A stretch of 38,974 nt of DNA from contig NZ_JABWCS010000180.1 of the NCBI RefSeq assembly GCF_013359945.1, positions 1 through 38,974 on the forward strand, read 5' to 3'. Position numbers and translations under genes: made by a program. Below are positions 1 to 6,582 of this stretch, in pieces (the stretch's first letter is position 1; the number at the start of each line of letters is the position of its first letter). The DNA comes from Paenibacillus agri (lineage in GTDB: Bacteria; Bacillota; Bacilli; Paenibacillales; Paenibacillaceae). Under the pieces are notes generated by a model. That model did not search any database and was not told where the DNA came from. It saw nothing but the letters and a program-made list of their open reading frames with translations.

Positions 1-382
1 CATCTTTATGGTCACTTTTAGATGGTGTATTGTCTCGGTTTTCCTTGTTCTTTTTGACAAGATGAGGATTAACCAAAACGGGCTCCATGCCTTGATCGAG
101 TAGCCAATGTGCCAGGCTAAACCAGTAGTGGCCAGTGGGTTCCATACCAACGATGACGTTGCTAAGTTTGTAAGATTTGAGTAGATCTTGGCTCCAGCGT
201 TCGAACAGATCGAACCCTTCACGATGATTACCGAATTTGAGCGGAGTTCCCAAAGCAATCCCACGAAAGCTGACCGCGCGGGCCACGTGGACTTCTTGGG
301 CGATGTCTACGCCAATAACCAAATGATGAACGGTAATGTTTTCTATGAGTTGATTTTGCTTATCTTGTGCCTTAAACTTCAT
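1..382 (-). CDS. IS110-family transposase, N-terminal part (cut by window edge)
   Basis: The first 127 residues of a DEDD (RuvC-like) transposase are visible; the rest lies beyond base 1. The protein starts MKFKAQDKQNQL. It shows the first catalytic Asp in VIGVDIA (about residue 25), the Glu in GMEPTGHYW (about residue 94), and the third acidic residue in SKSDHKD at the window edge. This D-E-D order and the EPTGHYW motif are typical of the IS110 family, whose enzymes recombine DNA guided by a structured RNA encoded in the element's own end. The start is the ATG at 380-382, preceded by an AGGAGG about 10 bases upstream. No frameshift is seen in the visible part. Whether the full gene is intact cannot be judged here. 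Confidence 0.9.
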   Translation of the reverse strand, partial: MKFKAQDKQNQLIENITVHHLVIGVDIAQEVHVARAVSFRGIALGTPLKFGNHREGFDLFERWSQDLLKSYKLSNVIVGMEPTGHYWFSLAHWLLDQGMEPVLVNPHLVKKNKENRDNTPSKSDHKD

Positions 383-489
383 GATAGAGCGACCTCCTGA
401 TGTGGTTTTAAGGGCTTTTGACCCGTTGCATAACCCCATCGTACAGAGGCGCTCGTTTTTGTTCAAACTCCAAATTATTCGTTTTACAG

Positions 490-575
490 GAATTCTAACG
501 GGAAACGTTAGTTCAATGAAACAGCGACAGTCTAGGACATTGTTTTCCCGTCCTTTACTGTCGCTGTTTCAATTT
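490..575 (-). ncRNA. Structured leader upstream of IS110 transposase, candidate bridge RNA
   Basis: Two hairpins lie directly upstream of the transposase gene. The small one pairs CTAACG (495-500) with CGTTAG (506-511). The large one is a perfect 15-bp stem, 517-531 with 557-571, with an inner GGAC (535-538) / GTCC (550-553) pairing. In the IS110 group the non-coding end upstream of the transposase encodes the bridge RNA that pairs with target and donor DNA. Position and structure fit that role. The function is inferred from family knowledge; the guide loops were not identified. A simple transcription-blocking hairpin is the main alternative. Confidence 0.45.
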
Positions 576-589
576 CTAGGGTCAGACTA

Positions 590-1446
590 GGGCGTGTCTG
601 AAAACTCCTCATTGGGTCAATTTGAAAATCGCTGCGATATAAATAAACGCCAGAAACGACTTAGCCAACTTGTCGTAGCGAGTTGCCACACGACGAAAGT
701 GTTTGATTTTATTGAAAAAGCACTCCACCAAATGGCGTTCCTTGTACCGATACCAATCGACTTCCCATGGATGTTGATTATTCGCTTTAGGTGGAATGGT
801 GTAAGTGGCCTGTTTAGTCGTAATCCAGTTCCGAATGGCCTCTGAGCCATAGGCTTTATCGCCAAGAATGTGGCTTCCCGTAATATTCAACTCCTGGAGT
901 AATTCGATCGCTGGGACGGAATCATAAACTTGGCCGCCCGTCAGAAGAAAAGCCAGCGGGTTTCCTAATCCATCGACTACCGTATGAAGTTTGGTTGTCT
1001 TGCCGCCACGACTGACGCCGATGTGTTGATTTACTTCGTGTCCGTCTGCGTTTTTTTGCACCGGCACTGTGCTGGTGGGCTTTGACCGATGTAGAATCAA
1101 TGCTCAAGTTTTCAAAATCCGGTTCGATGTGAAGAGCTTGGAAGATTGCGATAAGGAGTCCGGAATCTCTCCACTTGCAGAAGCTACTGTAGACCGTTTT
1201 CCATGAACCATAACGTTCTTCAGGCAAATCTCGCCATGCTGTACCACTTCGGGCGATCCAAAGAAAGGCATTAAACATCGTGCGATTACTTCGTTTTGAC
1301 GGACGTCCAGTTTGATAGGGCGGGAACATATCCTTTATTTGTTCCCACTGTTCATCGTCTATTTCGTACCGTCTTTGAATCATGTTCGTTTCTCCAATTC
1401 GTTTCTCATATCATACCATATGATTCTTTAGTTTTCAGACACGTCC
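590..1446 (-). mobile_element. IS5-family (IS427-like) insertion sequence, complete, 857 bp
   Basis: The terminal inverted repeats are 590-606 (GGGCGTGTCTGAAAACT) and 1430-1446 (reverse strand GGACGTGTCTGAAAACT), 16 of 17 bases identical. Each is flanked on the outside by TA (588-589 and 1447-1448), consistent with the short TA target duplication of the IS427 group. The single transposase is encoded in two overlapping frames between the ends. The near-identical ends and complete DDE set suggest a recent or still mobile copy. Confidence 0.9.
609..1383 (-). CDS. IS5-family DDE transposase in two overlapping frames
   Basis: Frame A runs 1383-922 (153 aa, MIQRRYEIDDEQWEQIKD) with the N-terminal DUF4096-type region and the first catalytic Asp in LSIDSTSVKAH. 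Frame B runs to 609 and carries the second Asp in ILGDKAYGSEA and the Glu in HLVECFFNKIKHFRRVATRYDK. The homology passes from frame A to frame B at a run of seven A on the coding strand (plus-strand T at 1051-1057, in TGCAAAAAAACGC). Moving from A to B there needs a net +1 shift, equal to skipping one A. Ribosomal frameshifting or polymerase slippage on the A run, as used by other IS427-group members, would give a product of about 257 residues. An inactivating indel in the A run is the alternative. All three DDE residues are present. Confidence 0.85.
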
Positions 1447-2081
1447 TAAAACTATTTTATTTTAACCGCAGGTACGTTCAGTCTCAAACATATCATGAAA
1501 AATGTCTCAGTTATTGATCAAACTAGTCTCAGTTATCCTCGTTACTCACACGTAGACAGGAATTATTGTCTAATTAACTCCGCTGTGCTTCGAAAATAAA
1601 GTCGTATGTCACCCTCCACCCTCACCAATTCGCCGCCAGCCCTTGCCACTCCTGCATTTTTTCCGTTATTCCTCTGCTTCTCCGTTTCAGCCGATGCAAA
1701 TAAAGTCGTACTGGAAATCAGGAAAAAACAGGGATTTTAGATTAGGGGATGGCTGGGGAAATAAAAATAAAGTCGTGTGAGGACAGGAGAAGTTCAGGGG
1801 ATAAAAATAGGGGCTAGGGTGAAAAAAAATGGAGGGCATTAGGGAGTTGAGATCCCTCATGTCCTCCATCGTTGTTTCAGTATAAATCCCGCTTCCATCT
1901 TGGTGTTACAGGCTTTTCTTTGCTTTGAATCTGCAATGAATCCTGCTTTTATCCCGCCGATCTTTAGACGTTTCCCCTCTTCCTTTCCTCCTGCTTTTCC
2001 CCTGCTCTATTAGGGAAATAATGATGGAGGCTGGATCAGGGATACGAGTTTATTTGCGGCGAGATAAGTTTATTTTCATCT
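1447..2081. other. Gap between IS element and ysgA, with scattered AATAAAGTCGT motifs
   Basis: I see no convincing gene in these 635 bases. The motif AATAAAGTCGT occurs three times in forward orientation (1595-1605, 1699-1709, 1766-1776). Three related motifs in reverse orientation follow near the end of ysgA (2044-2054, 2064-2074, 2084-2094; reverse strand AATAAACTCGT, AATAAACTTAT, AATAAACACGT). The last one overlaps the ysgA stop codon. Two GTCTCAGTTAT copies lie near 1504-1540. A 60-codon open frame at 1687-1869 has low-complexity content and no ribosome site, so I do not call it. Confidence 0.5.
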
Positions 2082-2888
2082 TTACGTGTTTATTTTCGGT
2101 GAATATATCCGCTGCCGCATCCCCTCAAACAGCAGGATCGTGGCTGCCATCGCTGCATTTAGCGATTCCGCCCGACCAGCCATCGGGATGATGATACTCT
2201 TGTCCACGAGTTGTGCGGTCTGTGGCGAGATACCCTTGCCTTCGCTGCCGATCAGCAGCCACTGGCTGCCGCGAAAATCGTGGCTGTAGCACGATTCTTC
2301 GCCTTGCAGCGAAGTGCTTACCAGCAGCGCCCCGCGCTCGCGCGCTTGCGGCAGGATCTCAGCGAGATCTCCCTCTATAATCGGGAGATGAAACATCGAG
2401 CCCATCGTGGACCTGATGGTCTTCGGATTGTACAGGTCGGCGCAGCCTTGACCCAGTATTACCCCGTCCGCACCTGCAGCATCGGCGCTGCGGATAATCG
2501 TACCGACGTTGCCAGGGTCCTGCACGCCGTCAAGGACCACAACGAAGCTATCCTTCACAGACAGGATAGCTTCCGCCCCGTGCTGTTCCTTCCGCACGAT
2601 GGCGAACACCGGCTGCGGTGTATTAGTGCTGCTGCATTTGGCGATGACCGCAGCCGATACACCGACCACCTCCATGCCTTGCACAGCCTGAAGGTGATCC
2701 TTCAGCTCAGCTGGCATCCCCTTATCGAGATCAAAGGCTAGGATCTCAACATCAGCTTCCGCCAACAACGCTTCCTGTACCAGATGAACGCCCTCAACAA
2801 TATATTTATGAGCCTTTTCACGGTGCTTTTTCTCCTGCAACCCAGCCCATTCCTTTACCCGCGTATTTTGCGGAGACATGATTTCCAT
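2082..2888 (-). CDS. ysgA: SpoU/TrmH-family RNA 2'-O-methyltransferase (YsgA type)
   Basis: The 268-residue protein has the layout of TrmH-family (SPOUT) ribose methyltransferases: an N-terminal L30e-like RNA-binding domain (about 1-100) and a C-terminal knotted SAM-binding domain. The three family motifs are visible: LDGVQDPGNVGTIIRSADAAG (about 119-139, Asn and Arg of motif 1), LLIGSEGKGIS (211-221) and IIIPMAGRAESLNAAMAA (232-249). It is expected to use SAM to methylate a ribose 2'-OH in rRNA or tRNA; the exact nucleotide is unknown. Start: the first ATG has AAAGGAAG six bases upstream; a second ATG four codons in is possible. Its neighbourhood with sspI matches the B. subtilis sspI-ysgA region. 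The last codons fall in an AAATAAA-type repeat. Confidence 0.88.
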   Translation of the reverse strand: MEIMSPQNTRVKEWAGLQEKKHREKAHKYIVEGVHLVQEALLAEADVEILAFDLDKGMPAELKDHLQAVQGMEVVGVSAAVIAKCSSTNTPQPVFAIVRKEQHGAEAILSVKDSFVVVLDGVQDPGNVGTIIRSADAAGADGVILGQGCADLYNPKTIRSTMGSMFHLPIIEGDLAEILPQARERGALLVSTSLQGEESCYSHDFRGSQWLLIGSEGKGISPQTAQLVDKSIIIPMAGRAESLNAAMAATILLFEGMRQRIYSPKINT

Positions 2889-2982
2889 AAGGTCTTCCTT
2901 TCATTTTCGAATCAACTAATAAAACCAATGGTAGTTGCTGAGTTAAGCCGCCACGGGCTCGGAAGGTTTTTCCGATCGCTGA

Positions 2983-3168
2983 TAACGGGAAAATATCCTG
3001 TTAATTATTCCCTTTCCAGGCTTTGAGCATAAATAACGGGAATTTATCCTGTTAATCCACCTCCTCCATCGCTTAATTGGGACAGAATAAGGTGATTAAC
3101 AGGAGTTTTTCCAGTTATTTTTAGAATAGAAGAGAATTTAATGAAAATAACAGGAGCTATTCCCGTTA
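2983..3168. repeat. Four-unit inverted array, locus 1 (21-bp units, 51-bp period)
   Basis: Four 21-bp units start TAAC and end GTTA: 2983-3003 and 3034-3054 forward, 3097-3117 and 3148-3168 reverse. The forward units read TAACGGGAA then five or six variable bases then TCCTGTTA, so each unit is itself a weak palindrome. Both pairs have a period of exactly 51 bp. The spacers are 30, 42 and 30 bp and do not resemble each other. Unit sequence differs from loci 2 and 3, but the geometry is the same. Confidence 0.85.
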
Positions 3169-3255
3169 TTCCAATACCCTATCGAGTGAAGTTGAGTCTT
3201 TCGGCGTTTTTTCACCCGTTCTCCCAGATTTCAACCCAAAAATCGGTCAATCATA

Positions 3256-3287
3256 AAATCTGGACACAACAGCGACCGTAAGTCCAA
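3256..3287 (-). repeat. 32-bp fragment matching the element upstream of liaF
   Basis: This stretch (AAATCTGGACACAACAGCGA and onward) equals the reverse complement of 11867-11898 at 30 of 32 positions. It covers one arm of the hairpin at 11885-11939 plus flanking bases. It looks like a decayed or partial copy of a dispersed intergenic repeat. Confidence 0.75.
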
Positions 3288-3324
3288 ACCTTCCTCAGAT
3301 AGACCGCCAACGGTTCTAAGTTTC

Positions 3325-3366
3325 TAATGTTCTTAATGTTCTTAATGTTCTTAATGTTCTTAATGT
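3325..3366. repeat. 9-bp tandem repeat, about 4.7 copies
   Basis: The unit TAATGTTCT repeats head to tail: four exact copies from 3325 to 3360 and a partial fifth to 3366. It sits in a non-coding gap. It is probably a slippage-prone minisatellite with no evident function. Confidence 0.9.
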
Positions 3367-3403
3367 CTCCCAAGGTTCTAAAGCCCCTACGGTTCCAGTT
3401 CCC

Positions 3404-4063
3404 CTACTGATAAGCCATCTCCAGCTTCGCCAAATTATCCTTCCGGCCAACAATAACGAGAATATCGCCTTCAGCCAAACGATCCTCGGCACGAGGAGAA
3501 ATATTCATCTCCTCACCCTTGCGAATTGCCATGACGTTACAGCCATATTTTGCCCGAATGTCGAGTTCCAGCAGGTTTTTGCCCAGCATCGGCCCGGATA
3601 CCTTCATATCCAGAATGCTGTAATCCGGGGACAGCTCAATATAATCCAGAATGTTCGGGGAGGCCAGATGATGCGCCACACGCATCCCCATATCCCGCTC
3701 CGGATAAATGACCTTGTCCGCGCCAATCTTGCTCAGCACCTTACCGTGTAGCTCGCTTTTCGCTTTGACCAGAATCGCCGGAACCCCCAGATCCTTCAGG
3801 ATCAGTGTGGTCAAAATACTGGACTGGATATCCTCCCCGATCGCGACTACAACCACATCAAAATTACGAATGCCGAGCGCGCGCAGCGCCTCTTCATCCG
3901 TGGAATCCGCGGTTACCGCATGGGTCACGATGGTCGATATTTCCTGCGTCCGCTGCTCGTCCGCATCAATTGCCAGCACATCAAACCCCATGCCGCTAAG
4001 CGCCTTGGCTACACTTGAGCCGAAACGCCCCATGCCGATGATGGCATATTGTTTTTTGGCCAT
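3404..4063 (-). CDS. ktrA: Potassium uptake regulatory subunit KtrA/KtrC (RCK domains)
   Basis: The 219-residue cytosolic protein has an N-terminal RCK_N (TrkA-N) Rossmann domain starting YAIIGMGRFGSS, with the GxGxxG nucleotide-binding turn at about residues 10-15. The acidic residue ending beta-2 is in VLAIDADEQ. A C-terminal RCK_C domain follows (about 135-219, ending LAEGDILVIVGRKDNL). KtrA/KtrC rings bind ATP/ADP and c-di-AMP and gate the KtrB/KtrD potassium channel. No ktrB/ktrD gene is next to it, as is usual for the stand-alone KtrC of Bacillus. The second ATG is chosen as start because the GGGAGG sits nine bases before it but only three before the first ATG at 4069. Confidence 0.9.
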   Translation of the reverse strand: MAKKQYAIIGMGRFGSSVAKALSGMGFDVLAIDADEQRTQEISTIVTHAVTADSTDEEALRALGIRNFDVVVVAIGEDIQSSILTTLILKDLGVPAILVKAKSELHGKVLSKIGADKVIYPERDMGMRVAHHLASPNILDYIELSPDYSILDMKVSGPMLGKNLLELDIRAKYGCNVMAIRKGEEMNISPRAEDRLAEGDILVIVGRKDNLAKLEMAYQ

Positions 4064-4197
4064 ATCCATGTACCTCCCGTTGCTGTCTGCATCTCCCCAC
4101 AGTATAGCATAAGGCCTTAAAAACTTGAATTTTCAGCCCCAAGGCAGGGTACATTATATCCTGTAACCCTTTGCTCAATTATTAAGGAGGTTGTATG

Positions 4198-4437
4198 ATG
4201 CCAATTACACTTGATTTGCGGCAGGCGGTTATTCATAAAGTGCACGGGCAATCCGAAGCCGATCTTCGTCATATGATCGAGGGCTCCATCGACGGTCCTG
4301 AAGCTGCGCTTCCCGGCCTTGGTGTGATGTTCGAGATCACTTGGAAACACCTTGACGCTGCCAAGCAGGATAAGGTCATCGAGCTGCTGCACGAAAATCT
4401 CAAGTCGATGACTCCCGGATCTCTGACCACTTCCTGA
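4198..4437 (+). CDS. sspI: Small acid-soluble spore protein SspI
   Basis: This 79-residue protein matches the SspI family: an N-terminal LDLRQAVIHKVHGQSEADLRHMI region and the hallmark LPGLGVMFEITWKHLD segment in the middle. SspI is a minor small acid-soluble protein made only in the forespore, normally under sigma-G. Its presence marks the organism as an endospore former. AAGGAGG stands seven bases before the ATG at 4198; an ATG three bases earlier is less well spaced. I looked for a sigma-G promoter upstream; a TGAATT and a CATTATA are present but about three bases too far apart, so none is called. A strong terminator follows at 4456-4509. Confidence 0.93.
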   Translation: MPITLDLRQAVIHKVHGQSEADLRHMIEGSIDGPEAALPGLGVMFEITWKHLDAAKQDKVIELLHENLKSMTPGSLTTS

Positions 4438-4455
4438 TCTGGAGTGCCATCAGCC

Positions 4456-4509
4456 AAAAACCTCCGCAACATCAGGATGCTAGCCAGCAACCTGAGCGCG
4501 GAGGTTTTT
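4456..4509. terminator. Bidirectional terminator between sspI and prfC
   Basis: A 12-bp perfect stem AAAAACCTCCGC (4456-4467) / GCGGAGGTTTTT (4498-4509) gives a U tract on both strands. It serves sspI (plus) and prfC (minus), which converge here. Confidence 0.9.
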
Positions 4510-4559
4510 CATCAATATCACAGCAGATGATTATGGGAAATACAGTTTCTTGCTAAAAG

Positions 4560-6143
4560 TTAAGGGGCGTTCTCCAAGAACTTCGCTGTCGGATTCTTTT
4601 CCATAGCTGTACGCATCGCGTACTCGTTCTCGAACAACACCACGTAGTTGCCCTTCTTGTCTTTGACCAGCGTCGAGTTAATCCGGAATTTACTTGGGTC
4701 CGGCTCATTCTCGTCCACGATCCAGCGAGCGAACTGATAAGTCATCCGCTGCAGCTGTACGTCTACGCCATACTCACCCTTCATGCGGTAATCGAACACC
4801 TCGAACTGCAGTTGTCCAACTACGCCCAGAATAATATCGTCGAAGCTAACCGTACGGAACACTTGAATCATGCCCTCTTCGGTCAATTGGTCGACACCCT
4901 TCTGAAACTGCTTCGATTTAAGGGCATTTTTAATGCTTACCTTGGCAAAAATCTCCGGTGAGAACGTTGGCAGCTCATCGAACTCAATATCACCAGCTTG
5001 GCTCAGCGAATCCCCGATCCGGAAAATCCCAGGATCGAACAGACCAATGATATCGCCCGGATAAGCCTCTTCGACAATATCACGATCCTGTGCCAAAAAT
5101 TGCTGCGGCTGGGCCAGCTTGATATCCTTACCGGCACGGACATGCTTTACGCTCATGCCGCGCTGGAACTTACCGGACACAATACGCAAGAAGGCAATCC
5201 GGTCACGGTGAGCCGGGTTCATATTGGCTTGAATTTTGAATACATAACCCGTGAACTTCTCACTCGTTGGTTCGACGGTACCCGCATTACTACGGCGTGG
5301 TTCCGGCTTTGGTGCCAGCTCAAGGAAGTTATCCAGGAAGGTCTGTACCCCGAAATTGTTGATCGCACTGCCGAAGAATACAGGTGTAAGCTCTCCCCGT
5401 AGCACTTTCTCATAGTCAAAAGCATCGCCCGCGATGTCCAGCAGCTCCAGGTCCTGACACAGCTGATCATGCAAATATTCTCCGGCCATTTCGCGAATAA
5501 TCGGATCACGGTAACTCTCAACCTTCTGCACCTTGATCACAGAGTGATCATCTCCCTGGAACAGCTCGACCTGATTCTTCATCCGGTCGTATACCCCGCA
5601 CAACTCGCGTCCGGAACCGATCGGCCAGTTCATCGGCACAGAACGGATACCCAGCACTTGCTCCAGCTCTTCCATAAGGTCAAACGGACTACGGCCTTCA
5701 CGGTCCAGCTTATTGATGAAGGTGAAGATCGGGATGCCCCGTTTGGCGCAGACTTGGAACAGCTTGATCGTCTGTGCCTCCACACCCTTCGCCACGTCCA
5801 TCAGCATGACCGCGCTATCCGCTGCCGTTAGGGTACGGTAGGTATCCTCACTGAAATCTTGGTGACCTGGGGTATCCAGAATGTTCACCCGATGATCATT
5901 ATAATCAAATTGCATAACAGAGGAAGTAACGGAAATCCCCCGCTGCTTCTCGATTTCCATCCAGTCACTTGTTGCATGTTTGCTGGCCTTGCGGGCTTTA
6001 ACCGTTCCTGCCAGCCGGATCGCACCACCGAACAACAGCAGCTTCTCCGTCAAAGTTGTTTTACCGGCATCCGGGTGGGAAATAATCGCAAACGTTCTGC
6101 GCTTCTCCACTTCCTTCTGCAGGATCTCATTCTCTTTACTCAT
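4560..6143 (-). CDS. prfC: Peptide chain release factor 3 (RF3)
   Basis: The 527-residue translational GTPase has all G motifs: P-loop SHPDAGKTT (22-30), switch I region with EKQRGISVTSS (65-75), DTPGH (90-94) and NKLD (144-147). Domain II and an RF3 C-terminal domain follow, including LQFEVFDYRMKGEYGVD. RF3 uses GTP to recycle RF1 and RF2 after peptide release in the cytosol. The long insert-free length and the RNCPF-like C-terminus separate it from EF-G and LepA. The start MSKENEILQ is chosen because AAGGGA lies eight bases before this ATG; a frame extension of ten codons has no good ribosome site. It appears to be a single-gene unit, ending at the shared terminator with sspI. Confidence 0.95.
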   Translation of the reverse strand: MSKENEILQKEVEKRRTFAIISHPDAGKTTLTEKLLLFGGAIRLAGTVKARKASKHATSDWMEIEKQRGISVTSSVMQFDYNDHRVNILDTPGHQDFSEDTYRTLTAADSAVMLMDVAKGVEAQTIKLFQVCAKRGIPIFTFINKLDREGRSPFDLMEELEQVLGIRSVPMNWPIGSGRELCGVYDRMKNQVELFQGDDHSVIKVQKVESYRDPIIREMAGEYLHDQLCQDLELLDIAGDAFDYEKVLRGELTPVFFGSAINNFGVQTFLDNFLELAPKPEPRRSNAGTVEPTSEKFTGYVFKIQANMNPAHRDRIAFLRIVSGKFQRGMSVKHVRAGKDIKLAQPQQFLAQDRDIVEEAYPGDIIGLFDPGIFRIGDSLSQAGDIEFDELPTFSPEIFAKVSIKNALKSKQFQKGVDQLTEEGMIQVFRTVSFDDIILGVVGQLQFEVFDYRMKGEYGVDVQLQRMTYQFARWIVDENEPDPSKFRINSTLVKDKKGNYVVLFENEYAMRTAMEKNPTAKFLENAP

Positions 6144-6582
6144 TACACATATCCCTTCATATATAAAATTCATGGTGCGTTTTCAATGGCGCCAGGTCCG
6201 CATCAAATCGGTAATTTGATCATTTTACATTTCCCTTCACTTGGAGAATTAATGAAATGCAAGCATCCTTTAAAGTATAACAAAATCGGGCAGAGATTAT
6301 CTACATAAAAGCCCGCTTTGTAAAAAGAAACGAATACTTTAGCCTTAGAACAAGGACAAGTACCCGTTTCTTGTAAAATATGCGTCTGTTATCTTGCACG
6401 TAAGCGATGACTCCTGTTATTCAAGCAGAACGGCTTTGCCCTCTTATAAGAGACGGTATCCGTTTCAGCGAGAAATATAAGGATGATTTATAGCGTAGAA
6501 CATCTATATCCTTATGTTTTCAAAAAATCTCCCTGCGATCTTCCGCAGGGAGATTTATACACCATATGTGCAGCTTCGTTAC
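6144..6582. other. Gap between prfC and zwf
   Basis: No gene is seen. The zwf terminator occupies 6522-6556. A loose set of related motifs with core TATTCGTTTC/TACCCGTTTC lies at 6327-6336 (reverse), 6361-6370 and 6457-6466 (forward). The stretch 6321-6341 is 21 bp long and runs TAA to TTA like the array units described elsewhere, but the 51-bp geometry is missing. Confidence 0.4.
6522..6556 (-). terminator. zwf terminator
   Basis: A 13-bp perfect stem, AAATCTCCCTGCG (6525-6537) with CGCAGGGAGATTT (6544-6556), has a 6-base loop. On the minus strand it is followed by six or more U. Confidence 0.93.

Larger units (their letters stand above)
1..588 (-). mobile_element. IS110-family element, left part
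   Basis: This covers the partial transposase plus about 200 bp upstream of it that has no gene but two clear hairpins. IS110 elements lack long terminal inverted repeats, so I cannot fix the outer end. The neighbouring IS5-family element begins at 590 next to a TA at 588-589. It may therefore have inserted into the IS110 end or simply beside it. Confidence 0.6.
2889..3403. other. Gap between ysgA and ktrA, repeat-rich
   Basis: No gene is seen in 515 bases. The gap holds the four-unit inverted repeat array at 2983-3168, a 32-bp fragment at 3256-3287 that resembles the liaF-upstream element, and a 9-bp tandem repeat at 3325-3366. Each is listed separately. Confidence 0.6.

Noticed and set aside
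609..1383. Calling the IS5 transposase a pseudogene
   Set aside because: All DDE residues and both terminal repeats are intact, and frame change on an A run is a known expression mode in this group; decay is possible but not shown.
2211..2741. 176-codon plus-strand open frame over ysgA
   Set aside because: Antisense to a well-supported methyltransferase; no motif and no ribosome site.
2983..3168. CRISPR array
   Set aside because: The 21-bp units with 30-bp spacers recall a CRISPR array, but the units invert in the middle, are weakly conserved, number only four, and no cas gene is present.
4118..4195. Sigma-G promoter before sspI
   Set aside because: TGAATT and CATTATA are present, but the gap of about 20 bases is too long for the usual 17-18.
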